In this document: piece by piece, positions 11,559 to 19,614 of the stretch
Numbering within the stretch: the stretch's first letter is position 1
Layout: each line of letters begins with the position of its first letter
Source of the DNA: Saccharopolyspora sp. SCSIO 74807
Lineage (GTDB): Bacteria > Actinomycetota > Actinomycetes > Mycobacteriales > Pseudonocardiaceae
Reading direction: 5' to 3'
Length of the DNA stretch: 64,000 bases
NCBI RefSeq assembly: GCF_037023755.1
Contig: NZ_CP146100.1
Location: forward strand, 6,624,469-6,688,468
Notes under the pieces: generated by a model
Databases searched by the model: none
Told to the model about the DNA's origin: nothing
The model's input: only the letters and a program-made list of their open reading frames with translations
Position numbers and translations under genes: made by a program

Positions 11559-11623
11559 GCCGCACCGGCGCGCGCGTTGCCGCGGTGCGACCGGTTCGAC
11601 GGACTTGTTGCCACAATGGCTCC

Positions 11624-11989
11624 ATGTTGGACCTGAGCGTGGAACCGGATTCCGGGGTTGCGCCGTTCGAGCAGGTGCGTTCCGGGATCGCCGAGCGGAT
11701 CAACTCGGGTGCGCTGCCGGTCGGCGGCAAGCTCCCGACCGTGCGGGCGCTGGCCGCGGATCTGGGCATCGCGGCGAACACCGCGGCCAAGGCGTACCGC
11801 GAGCTGGAGCAGGCCGGGCTGATCGAGACCCGCGGCCGCGCGGGCACGTTCGTCAGCTCCACCGGTGACCGCAGCAGCAGGCGCGCCGCCGAAGCCGCCG
11901 CCGAGTACGCCCGCACCGTGCACGCTTTGGGCATCCCGCCCGCGGAAGCCTTGGCGATGGTCCGCGCCGCCCTCGACGCCCCGGCTTGA
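11624..11989 (+). CDS. GntR-family regulator, YtrA-like
   Basis: 121 aa: a winged-helix GntR domain (PFEQVRSGIAERINSGAL, LPTVRALAADLGIAANTAAK) and a short helical C-terminal tail of about 45 residues, the pattern of the YtrA subfamily. Such proteins usually repress an adjacent ABC transporter operon, but none is next to it. The ATG is preceded by CACAAT at -10 spacing and no clear ribosome binding site, so translation from a very short leader is likely. A strong hairpin follows the stop. Confidence 0.88.
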   Translation: MLDLSVEPDSGVAPFEQVRSGIAERINSGALPVGGKLPTVRALAADLGIAANTAAKAYRELEQAGLIETRGRAGTFVSSTGDRSSRRAAEAAAEYARTVHALGIPPAEALAMVRAALDAPA

Positions 11990-12003
11990 CCCCGTTCCTC
12001 CAG

Positions 12004-12054
12004 GAGTGAACGGCCCGTTCGCCCAATCTAGCCGGGCGAACAGGTCGTTCACTC
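12004..12054. terminator. Dispersed hairpin element, copy A (convergent terminator)
   Basis: 21-bp stem: 12004-12024 (GAGTGAACGGCCCGTTCGCCC) pairs with 12034-12054 with one mismatch and one G-U; 9-nt loop. It sits between convergent genes and is probably a bidirectional terminator. The same element with different stem sequences recurs at 21895, 26826, 31767 and 54033. Confidence 0.8.
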
Positions 12055-12099
12055 GGATCGCCGGGGGCGGGGCGAGTCGGCGAGACGCGAGCCGGCGCG

Positions 12100-12957
12100 T
12101 CACTCCGGCAGGTTCGCGACGAGTTCGCGCAGCGGTTCGGCGAGATCCGGGTGATCGCCCATGTCGACGCGGTGCAGGATGCGCGCCGCCGCGTAGCGCA
12201 GCGCGGTGCGGCCGTGCGGAGCCTCCAGCACGTCGGCGAAGGTTTCCCAGACCTGCGCGGCGGTGCCCGGCGTGAGCAGGCTGTAGCAGTACAGCGAAGC
12301 CGCGTCCGTGCCCGCCGGGCCGCGCCCCCACAGCTCCCAGTCCAGCAGCCCGAACCGCGGCCGCAGCAGGTTCGCCCAGTGCAGGTCGCCGTGCACGGTT
12401 TCCCAGTGCTCGATGCGCAGGTCGATGCCGAGCGCGTCGTGCACGGCCCGCCGCATCGCCGGTTCGTCGTCGCGCATCCGCTCGGTCGCCACCTCGCGGA
12501 CCGCGTCGATGGTGCCGCGCAGCTGCTCCCACCAGTCGGCGGGCAGGTCAAGTTCGGCGCGCAGCACATCGGTGTCCGAGCACCGCTGCCCGGGCACGAA
12601 CGTCATCAGCTCACCGCGTTGCCGCCGCGCCTGCTCGACGTCCCATTGCACGAGGCCGAGCACCTTGGGCTTGCGCACGCCGGTGATCGCGTTCGAGTCG
12701 GCGTTGCCGGTCCACCAGTCCCCGTCGGCCCATTCGAGCTGCTCGGACACGACGCGCAGCCACCTCGGCCCTGATGTGCTGCGCACGGCCGCGCTGATGG
12801 AGCGCAGCCGCCAGCCGAACACCGGCTCGCCGACCACCGCCACCTCGAAGTGCTCGGCGGCGCGGTCCAGGTTCTGCCGCATCCACTCGCCGAAGATCTC
12901 GTCGGCTTCTTCGCTGGGGGTGTCGTCGTCCACGGCCATCACCCGATGATGTGGCAT
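12100..12957 (-). CDS. Aminoglycoside phosphotransferase-like (APH) kinase
   Basis: 285 aa with the protein-kinase-like APH fold. The catalytic loop is HGDLHWANLL and the metal-binding segment is LLDWELWG (D in the DFG position), both intact. The family phosphorylates small molecules such as aminoglycosides, choline or homoserine; the substrate here is unknown. The ATG at 12957 has no ribosome binding site; the second ATG six codons on (12939) is an alternative. It lies 30 nt downstream of the stop of the DUF305 gene on the same strand, so co-transcription is possible. Confidence 0.82.
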   Translation of the reverse strand: MPHHRVMAVDDDTPSEEADEIFGEWMRQNLDRAAEHFEVAVVGEPVFGWRLRSISAAVRSTSGPRWLRVVSEQLEWADGDWWTGNADSNAITGVRKPKVLGLVQWDVEQARRQRGELMTFVPGQRCSDTDVLRAELDLPADWWEQLRGTIDAVREVATERMRDDEPAMRRAVHDALGIDLRIEHWETVHGDLHWANLLRPRFGLLDWELWGRGPAGTDAASLYCYSLLTPGTAAQVWETFADVLEAPHGRTALRYAAARILHRVDMGDHPDLAEPLRELVANLPE

Positions 12958-12987
12958 CGCGTTCGTGCGGGCGGGGCGGGGTGCGGA

Positions 12988-13614
12988 TCAGTGCCCGTCC
13001 AGCAGCCGCCGCATCGCGGCGATCTCGTCGGTCTGGGTGGCCAGGACGTCCTGCGCCATCTCGTGCAGCTGCTCGTCGTGGCCGGTGGTGAGCAGGTCGG
13101 TGGCCATCCGCAGCGCGCCCTCGTGGTGCGTGGCCATCAGCCGCAGGAACAGCTCGTCGAAGTCGGCGCCGCGCGAATCCGCGAGTTCCCGCAACTGCTC
13201 CGGAGTGGCCATGCCGGGCATTCCGCCGTGTGCCGCGTGATTCCCGTGCCCGCCAGCGCCGTGCGTGCTCAGCCACCCTTGCATCGCACCGATTTCCGCG
13301 GGCTGCGCGGCGCCGATGCGTTCGGCCAGCGCGCGCACCCGCGGGTCCGCGGCCCGCGTCGCGGCGAGTTCGGTCATCCGCACCGCCTGCCGGTGGTGCT
13401 CGATCATCGAACCGGCGTAGGAGACTTCCGCGGCCATCGGCCCGTCATCCGCGCGGGCCTCGACCGAGCGCACGACGCGCGGTTCATCTCCAGGCGCACC
13501 GGGCAGCACCACTGGCGGCGAGGCCGAGGAAGTTTCCGGCTGCTGCGCCGAACAGCCGCTCACCACCCCGGTCAGCAGCAGGAAGGCGGCGAACACCGCG
13601 CGACGATCGGACAC
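12988..13614 (-). CDS. DUF305 lipoprotein
   Basis: 208 aa starting at GTG 13614 with AGGGGGA upstream. A signal peptide (FAAFLLLTGVVSGC) ends in a lipobox cysteine, so the mature protein is anchored outside the membrane. Two DUF305 (CopM-like, ferritin-like helical) units show the motifs MIEHHRQAVRM and MATHHEGALRM, and a His/Gly/Met-rich linker (HGAGGHGNHAAHGGM) between them could bind copper or another metal. It is divergent from the LVIVD-repeat protein, with which DUF305 genes are often paired in actinobacteria. Confidence 0.9.
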   Translation of the reverse strand: MSDRRAVFAAFLLLTGVVSGCSAQQPETSSASPPVVLPGAPGDEPRVVRSVEARADDGPMAAEVSYAGSMIEHHRQAVRMTELAATRAADPRVRALAERIGAAQPAEIGAMQGWLSTHGAGGHGNHAAHGGMPGMATPEQLRELADSRGADFDELFLRLMATHHEGALRMATDLLTTGHDEQLHEMAQDVLATQTDEIAAMRRLLDGH

Positions 13615-13645
13615 CGCGTCCCCCTGAAGACATCCGCCCGGCCTA

Positions 13646-13674
13646 TTGGTCGAACCGCGGATTCCGAACATACT
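13646..13674 (+). promoter_or_regulatory. Probable promoter of the LVIVD-repeat gene
   Basis: TTGGTC (13646-13651), a 17-bp spacer and CATACT (13669-13674) form a housekeeping-type promoter 46 nt before the ATG at 13720, in the 105-bp gap between two divergent genes. Confidence 0.45.
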
Positions 13675-13719
13675 GATCGAATGCGGCGAGGGGTAGCCGC
13701 TGATCGAGGAAGTGGGGTG

Positions 13720-15180
13720 ATGGTGTTGAGCTCCAAGCAACCGACCGGCCGCCGGTTCCGCGCGCTCGGCTCACTGGCCGCCGCCGTGCCGCTGCTGCTC
13801 GGCGTCCTGTTCGCGGCGCCGTCGTCGGCGACTCCGCCGAGCGAGCACCCCGAGCAGAACACCGCAGCGGCTTCGCGGGCACAGCCCGCCGATCCGGACC
13901 ACAGCCCGAACATCGCGCACTTGGCGAATCTTCCGAAGCAGCCGCCGTTCGACAACATCGACGCCTACGGCACGGACATCGCGTTCCAGGGGGACCACGC
14001 CTTCGTCGGCAACTACGACGGGCTCGTCGTCTACGACATCTCCGAGCCGCAGCGGCCGCAGATCGTTTCGCAGGTCTCCTGCCCCGGCGGCCAGGGCGAC
14101 GTGTCCATTTCCGGGAACCTGCTGTTCGTCTCCACCGACTACCCGCGCAGCAACGACACCTGCAGCAGCGAGGAGACCGACGCCGCCGACCCGAACGGTT
14201 GGGAAGGCATGAAGGTCTTCGACGTCAGCGACCCGGCCGAGCCGCGCTACGTCTCCGCGATCCCGACCGACTGCGGCTCGCACACGCACACCCTGGTGCC
14301 GGACAAGGCCGGGGAGTCGGTGTTCCTCTACATCTCCTCCTACGGCCCGGCGCCGGAGTTCCCGCAGTGCAAGCCGCCGCACGACAAGATCTCCATCGTC
14401 GAGGTTCCGCTGGACGACCCGGCGCACCCCGCGCTCGTCGACGCGCCGGTGCTGTTCCCGGACGGCGGCAACCCGGGCGCCGAGGGCGGCATCAGCGAAA
14501 CCACCGGGTGCCACGACATCACGGTGTTCCCGGACAAGGACCTGGCCGCCGGAGCCTGCATGGGTGACGGCGTGCTGCTGGACATCTCCGACCGGGCTGC
14601 GCCGAAGGTCACCGAACGAGTCCGCGACGACGCGAACTTCGCGTTCTGGCACAGCGCCACCTTCAACAACGCGGGCACGAAGGTCGTGTTCACCGACGAG
14701 CTCGGCGGCGGCGCGGCGGCGACCTGCAACCCGGCCACCGGACCGCACCACGGCGCGGACGGCGTCTACGACATCGTGGGCTCCGGGCCGGACGCGCAAC
14801 TGGAGTTCCGCAGCTTCTACAAGCTGCCGCGGGCGCAGGCCGACACGGAGAACTGCGTCGCGCACAACGGTTCGCTGATCCCGGTTCCGGGTCGCGACAT
14901 CATGGTGCAGGCGTGGTACCAGGGCGGCGTTTCGGTGTGGGACTTCACCGATTCCGCGCGACCGCACGAGATCGCGCACTTCGACCGCCCGCCGTTCGAC
15001 CCGGGCGAGCTGCAAACGGCCGGTTCCTGGTCGGCGTACTACTACAACGGGCACATCTACTCCAGCGGCATCCAGGAAGGGCTGGACGTGCTGAAGATCC
15101 GCGATCCGCGCACCGACCCCGCCGAGCAGGTCCGGTTCGAGGAGTTCAACCCGCAGACCCAACCGGTCCACGCCGGCTAG
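13720..15180 (+). CDS. Secreted LVIVD-repeat (choice-of-anchor-like beta-propeller) protein
   Basis: 486 aa. A Sec signal peptide (RALGSLAAAVPLLLGVLFAA) ends near SSA. The rest contains repeated segments of the LVIVD type (GLVVYDISEPQRPQIV, GMKVFDVSDPAEPRYV, GVSVWDFTDSARPHEI), which form a beta-propeller, together with several conserved histidines and cysteines (CGSHTHTLVP, GCHDITVFP). Function unknown; an extracellular location is clear. The ATG is preceded by GAGGAAG at 7 nt. It is divergent from the DUF305 lipoprotein. Confidence 0.85.
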   Translation: MVLSSKQPTGRRFRALGSLAAAVPLLLGVLFAAPSSATPPSEHPEQNTAAASRAQPADPDHSPNIAHLANLPKQPPFDNIDAYGTDIAFQGDHAFVGNYDGLVVYDISEPQRPQIVSQVSCPGGQGDVSISGNLLFVSTDYPRSNDTCSSEETDAADPNGWEGMKVFDVSDPAEPRYVSAIPTDCGSHTHTLVPDKAGESVFLYISSYGPAPEFPQCKPPHDKISIVEVPLDDPAHPALVDAPVLFPDGGNPGAEGGISETTGCHDITVFPDKDLAAGACMGDGVLLDISDRAAPKVTERVRDDANFAFWHSATFNNAGTKVVFTDELGGGAAATCNPATGPHHGADGVYDIVGSGPDAQLEFRSFYKLPRAQADTENCVAHNGSLIPVPGRDIMVQAWYQGGVSVWDFTDSARPHEIAHFDRPPFDPGELQTAGSWSAYYYNGHIYSSGIQEGLDVLKIRDPRTDPAEQVRFEEFNPQTQPVHAG

Positions 15181-15201
15181 TCCGAAGTGGACAGATGACG
15201 C

Positions 15202-15229
15202 GGGCCGCCGGCTCCCCGGCCGGCGGTCC
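15202..15229. terminator. Bidirectional hairpin terminator
   Basis: Stem 15202-15212 with 15219-15229 (11 pairs, one G-U), loop TCCCCG, between the convergent LVIVD-repeat and GGDEF/EAL genes. Confidence 0.65.
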
Positions 15230-15274
15230 GCTCATGTGCGCCTGCGGCGAACTCCTTCCGCGACGCGGCGGCGT

Positions 15275-17464
15275 TCACTCCCCGTCGGAACCGGTGTGCG
15301 GCGCCTGCGGCGGGCCGAACGTTTCCAGCACTGCGGCGAATTCGCCCGCGGTCAGCGCTTCTCCGTAGCGCGGGCCGACGGCGAAGTCGCAGCCGAGCTG
15401 CTGCCACCACCGCGCCTGCTCCTCGTCGTGCACATCGCCCACGCACACCCGCACGTCGCTGTCCCGCAGCAGCCCGACGAGCTGGCGCACCGCGCGCACC
15501 TCCGGCTCGTCGTCGGCGCAGCGCCCGTTCACCAGCTCCACCAGTTCCACCGCGAGCCGCACACCCCGCACCGGAAGTTCCCGCAGCACCCGGAGTTCCT
15601 GCGGTGCGCCGCGGAACGAGTGCAGCATCGTGCGCACGCCCATCGACCGCAGCACCCGGATGTTCTCGCGGATCTCCTCCGGCGAGTTCATCACCGCGTC
15701 GGTCGGCATGCACAGGTGCAGCCAGCTCGCGTCCAGCTCGTCACCGGCTCCGAGCACGCCGCGCACCAGCGCCACCAGGTCCGGGTCCCGCGACTGGTTC
15801 GTGCTCAGCTCGATCAGCACGCAGGTGTCGTGCCCGGCGCGGCTCCACTCCGCGAGCTGCTCCCACACGCAGCGCAGCATCCAGTCCCGCAGTTCGAGCG
15901 TGACCCCGGAACCTTCCGCGAGCCGCAGGATCTCGGCGTGCTCCAGCGGTTCGTGCCCGTCCGGCTGCCAAGCCAGCTGCGCCTCGACCGACACCAGCGC
16001 ACCGCTGCCGATATCGGCGACCGGGCGGTAGCGCACGTCGAACCCGCCCAGTTCCAGCGCGCCAGGCATGATCGCGGCCAGCTTCGCCTCGGTGCGCTCG
16101 TCCGGGGCCACGTCCGGGTCGAACAGCGCCCACTGCCGCTTGCCGGCGATCTCGGCGCGGCGCAGCGCGACGTCGGCCTCCCAGATCATGCTCGTCGGGT
16201 CGCCGTCGGCGACGCTGCGGCGCACCACGCCGATGCTGGCCGAGGTGGCGATGCCGTGCTCGCCGATGTAGATCGGCTCGGAGAGCTCCTCGTTGATCAG
16301 TGCGGCGAACTCCGGGATCTGCGCGGTGCGCGGGGATTCCGCGACCAGGATGGCGAACTCGGTGCCGCCGAACCGGGCCACCAGCGCCTGTTCGCCTTCC
16401 ACCAGTTGCTCCAGGCGGCGCGCGACCGCGCGGATGATGCTGTCGCCGACCTCGTAGCCGAGCCCGTCGTTGATCAGCTCGAACCCGTCCAGGCCCAGGT
16501 GGTAGAGGGTGAGCACGTCGTCCGGCGCGAGGTTGCCGAGCGCGGCTTCCAGCCGGGTGCGGAAGAACTGCCGGTTCGCCAGGCCGGTCATCGCGTCGTG
16601 CAGCGCCTGGTACTGGAACCGCTCCTGCAGCAGGTGCAGTTCGCTGATGTCCTCGACCATCGTGACGAAGTGCTTCGGTTCGTCCTCGGCGTCGCGCAGC
16701 AGCGACACCGCAAGGTACGTCCAAGCCTGCTCCCCGTCGGCGCGCAGCAGCCTGCGCCGCTCGCGCAGCCGTTGCGCCGGTCCGCCCTCGGCGAGTTCGG
16801 CGTAGGCGGCGGTGAGGTAGGCGGCCTCCTCCGGGTGGAACAGGTCGTGGATCGTCATCGAGAGCAGATCGGATTCGCGATGCCCGAGGGTTTCCGCCAG
16901 CGCCGGGTTCACCTCGACGAACCGGCCGTCCAGCGAGCAGATCGCCACGCCGACCGGGGTGCTGGTGAACACTTCGCGGAACCGCTCGTCGCTGGCGTCG
17001 CGTTCCCGGTCGGCCCGCAGCTTCGAGTGCAGCAGCGCCCGGGTGGTGAACTCCTCGCGCGCCACCGAGCGTTCGCGTTCGGCCGTGGCGAAACCCGCGG
17101 TGATCGCGGTGAGCAAGTGCATCAGGTGGCCCACCGCGCCGACGCTGGACTCGCCGACCACGTAGTCCCGGATGAGTTCGAGCGTGCGCGGCAACGCGCC
17201 TTCGCCGGTGGCGTGCAGGTCCACCAGCCGTTCGCCGACGGCATGGCCGGCTGCTTCGACCTTGCCGGGGTCTTGCAGCGCTTCGGCGAGCACGTCGACG
17301 AGTTCGGACAGCTGCCGCTGCAGCTCGTCCGGGGGCAGCGCGATGTCCGAGGTGTCCACCAGGCGCTTGGCCCACCGCAGCGTGAAGGTCCTGCGCCAGC
17401 CGGTGCTGTCCGGGCGCACGGCCGGCTCGGCCGCGGTCCCGCGCACCGGGTTCGGATCTCCCAT
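15275..17464 (-). CDS. PAS-GGDEF-EAL protein with degenerate catalytic motifs
   Basis: 729 aa. An N-terminal helical region is followed by a PAS domain (PVGVAICSLDGRFVEVNPAL) with PAC segment, then a GGDEF domain whose active-site loop reads FGGTEF, and an EAL domain whose signature reads VEAQLAW instead of EALLRW and which lacks the DDFGTG loop (replaced by LHSFRG). Both catalytic centres therefore look inactive, and the protein may act as a c-di-GMP or nucleotide sensor rather than an enzyme. ATG 17464 chosen; an in-frame GTG at 17509 is possible. Cytoplasmic, no membrane segment seen. Confidence 0.85.
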   Translation of the reverse strand: MGDPNPVRGTAAEPAVRPDSTGWRRTFTLRWAKRLVDTSDIALPPDELQRQLSELVDVLAEALQDPGKVEAAGHAVGERLVDLHATGEGALPRTLELIRDYVVGESSVGAVGHLMHLLTAITAGFATAERERSVAREEFTTRALLHSKLRADRERDASDERFREVFTSTPVGVAICSLDGRFVEVNPALAETLGHRESDLLSMTIHDLFHPEEAAYLTAAYAELAEGGPAQRLRERRRLLRADGEQAWTYLAVSLLRDAEDEPKHFVTMVEDISELHLLQERFQYQALHDAMTGLANRQFFRTRLEAALGNLAPDDVLTLYHLGLDGFELINDGLGYEVGDSIIRAVARRLEQLVEGEQALVARFGGTEFAILVAESPRTAQIPEFAALINEELSEPIYIGEHGIATSASIGVVRRSVADGDPTSMIWEADVALRRAEIAGKRQWALFDPDVAPDERTEAKLAAIMPGALELGGFDVRYRPVADIGSGALVSVEAQLAWQPDGHEPLEHAEILRLAEGSGVTLELRDWMLRCVWEQLAEWSRAGHDTCVLIELSTNQSRDPDLVALVRGVLGAGDELDASWLHLCMPTDAVMNSPEEIRENIRVLRSMGVRTMLHSFRGAPQELRVLRELPVRGVRLAVELVELVNGRCADDEPEVRAVRQLVGLLRDSDVRVCVGDVHDEEQARWWQQLGCDFAVGPRYGEALTAGEFAAVLETFGPPQAPHTGSDGE

Positions 17465-17679
17465 GCTCAGCTCACCCGTCCATCGACCACCTGCCGGCTG
17501 ATCGCGCACCGGCCGAGGCGAAGCGCTCCCGCCTCGAACATCGCCACCCCGAACATCGCCGACGTGTCGGCCAGACTACTGGGTGACGTCCAGCTCGCGG
17601 CGCGAAGTCGACCTCGCCCGAATGCCGGATCGGCCGTGCCACGTTCGTGATCATCATGCCCCGGATGGCCGGGAGATGA

Positions 17680-18570
17680 TCACAGGGGCCGCTCGGCCGT
17701 CGTGCCCTCAGCGACCAGATCGTCCAGCTCCTGCACGTCCGCCTCACTCAGCTTCACCTGATCGGCCGCGCAGTTGCTCTCCAGGTGTTCGATCGAGGAC
17801 GTGCCGGGGATCAGCAACGTGTTCGGCGCGCGGTGCAGCAGCCAAGCCAGCGACACCTGGGCGGGTGCCACCCCGAGCCGCTCGGCCACGCCGCGCACCA
17901 CCTGATCGCTGAGCGCGCGGCTGTTCGGCTGGAACGCCGAGCCCAGCGGGAAGAACGGCACGAACGGAACGCCGAGCGCCGCGGTCCGGTCCAGCAGGTC
18001 CGCGGCGGCGCGGTCGACCACGTTGTAGGAGTTCTGCACCGCCGAGATCGGCGCGATCGCCCGTGCCTGCTCGAACTGCGCGAGGTCGACGTTGGACAGC
18101 CCGATGCTGCGCACCAGGCCCGCTTCGCGCAGTTCGGCCAGCGCGCCGACCTGGTCCTCCCACGGGATGCCTGGCTGTTCGGCGCTGTGCCGCAGGTAGA
18201 CCAGGTCCAGCGCCTCCAGGTGCAGGCGGCGGAGGTTGTCGTGCACCTGCGCCCGCAGCGCGTCCGGGTGCACCAGCGGCGGCCAGCCGCCGCGGTGGTC
18301 CCGGTACGCGCCGATCTTGGTGGCCAGCAGCAGGTTCTGCGGGTAGGGCCGCAGCACTTCCGCGATCAGCTCGTTGACCACCCACGGCCCGTAGAAGTCC
18401 GAGGTGTCGATGTGGTCGATGCCCAGTTCCACGGCTCGGCGCAGCACCCGCGCGGCGCGGTCCCGGTCGCCGGGCGGCCCGAACACGCCCGGCCCGGCCA
18501 GTTGCATGGCGCCGAAGCCGATGCGGTGCACCGGGCCGGCTCCGGGAACGTCAACAACGTCGTTCGTCAC
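17680..18570 (-). CDS. Aldo/keto reductase
   Basis: 296-aa NADPH-dependent oxidoreductase of the aldo/keto reductase family. Visible are the start of the barrel (IGFGAMQLAG), the catalytic region DHIDTSDFYGPWVVNE (Asp and Tyr), ATKIG with the catalytic lysine, DLVYLRHS in the position of the catalytic histidine, and the cofactor segment near IPGTSSIEHLESN. Substrate unknown. The GTG at 18570 gives the normal family length; a TTG 18 codons upstream is in frame but less likely. Lone gene between unrelated neighbours. Confidence 0.88.
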   Translation of the reverse strand: MTNDVVDVPGAGPVHRIGFGAMQLAGPGVFGPPGDRDRAARVLRRAVELGIDHIDTSDFYGPWVVNELIAEVLRPYPQNLLLATKIGAYRDHRGGWPPLVHPDALRAQVHDNLRRLHLEALDLVYLRHSAEQPGIPWEDQVGALAELREAGLVRSIGLSNVDLAQFEQARAIAPISAVQNSYNVVDRAAADLLDRTAALGVPFVPFFPLGSAFQPNSRALSDQVVRGVAERLGVAPAQVSLAWLLHRAPNTLLIPGTSSIEHLESNCAADQVKLSEADVQELDDLVAEGTTAERPL

Positions 18571-18766
18571 GCTGAAATGCTGCGGCACGCCTACCACGCG
18601 GAGCAAGAGCCGAGTTGACCACAATGGACTCCTCGGTGCTGCTGGGCTTGTTCGCGCAGGTGGCGGGGCTGCGGGCCAGGTGGCTCAGCTCGTCTCGGCG
18701 CCGCCGCTGAGTAGCCGACCGCGCGAGCAACCGGCACCGCCGCGCAAACCTTCCTGGACGGCCCCC

Positions 18767-19483
18767 TCAGAGCTGCGGGATCAGCAACAGCCAGCGGCCG
18801 CCGATCACCAACGCGGCGATGCCGATCAGGAACCAAACGCCGAGCCACGCCCCGGCGGGGACGCGGGTCAGCCGGGCGAGCTGGTCGGCGTCCGAGCTGG
18901 GCGCCCTGCCGCGATTGCGCTTGCCGCGCAGCTCAGCGATCGGGCGCAGTCCGCCGAGCAGCAGGAACCAGCTCACCAGCACGCAGCACACCGCCTGCCA
19001 TGCGGGCGCGGCGAACCAGGACACCGCGAACAGCGCGCCGCCGGTGAGCACCACCGACAGCACCCCGTAGGCGTTGCGGATGGCCAGCAGCATGATCACC
19101 AGCAGCCCGATCGCCACCCACAGCGCTTGGCGGGCCAGGTCGAACCCGACCATGGCCGCACCGCCCAGGCCGAGCAGCGACACCGCCGGGTAGCCGGCGA
19201 ACAGGGTGAACACCATGCCGGGGCCGCTGGGCCTGCCGGTGGACAGCGTCAGCCCGGAGGTGTCGGAGTGCAGCCGGATGCCGTTGAGGGTTCGGCCGCT
19301 AAGCAGCGCGACCACGGCGTGCCCGCCTTCATGGGCGATGGTGACCACGTTGCGCAGCAGCCGCCACGTGCCGTGGTTGCTGATCAGGCCGAGCGCCACC
19401 AGACCGAGCAGGAGGGTCAGCGCGCTGCCGGAGTCCAGCAGTTGCGCGGTCCAGCGCTGTACTAATTCGTCCACAGTAGACAC
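18767..19483 (-). CDS. M50-family-like membrane metallopeptidase
   Basis: 238 aa with about six to seven hydrophobic segments. The first domain carries VVTIAHEGGHAVVALLSG, with the HExxH zinc site inside a membrane helix, as in M50B-type site-2 proteases, and a second conserved region (FTLFAGYPAVSLLG). No PDZ domain. The family in actinobacteria is largely uncharacterised; intramembrane proteolysis is inferred. Start is GTG 19483; a GTG three codons later is an alternative. Confidence 0.82.
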   Translation of the reverse strand: MSTVDELVQRWTAQLLDSGSALTLLLGLVALGLISNHGTWRLLRNVVTIAHEGGHAVVALLSGRTLNGIRLHSDTSGLTLSTGRPSGPGMVFTLFAGYPAVSLLGLGGAAMVGFDLARQALWVAIGLLVIMLLAIRNAYGVLSVVLTGGALFAVSWFAAPAWQAVCCVLVSWFLLLGGLRPIAELRGKRNRGRAPSSDADQLARLTRVPAGAWLGVWFLIGIAALVIGGRWLLLIPQL

Positions 19484-19614
19484 ACCTGGTCGGGGTTCGG
19501 GGCCGCGCCGATCCTACGCAGCGCCCGCGGAGGTTCCGCGCGGCCACCACACGCACCGTTCCGGGGCCGAGTTGGGCGACGGAGTCCATCACTCCGGGCC
19601 GGCGCACTGCGGCC

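Noticed and set aside
18624..18710. 28-codon plus-strand frame (MDSSVLLGLFAQ...) preceded by CACAAT
   Set aside because: Leader-peptide-like at first sight, but no downstream gene on that strand and no cysteine or amino-acid run.
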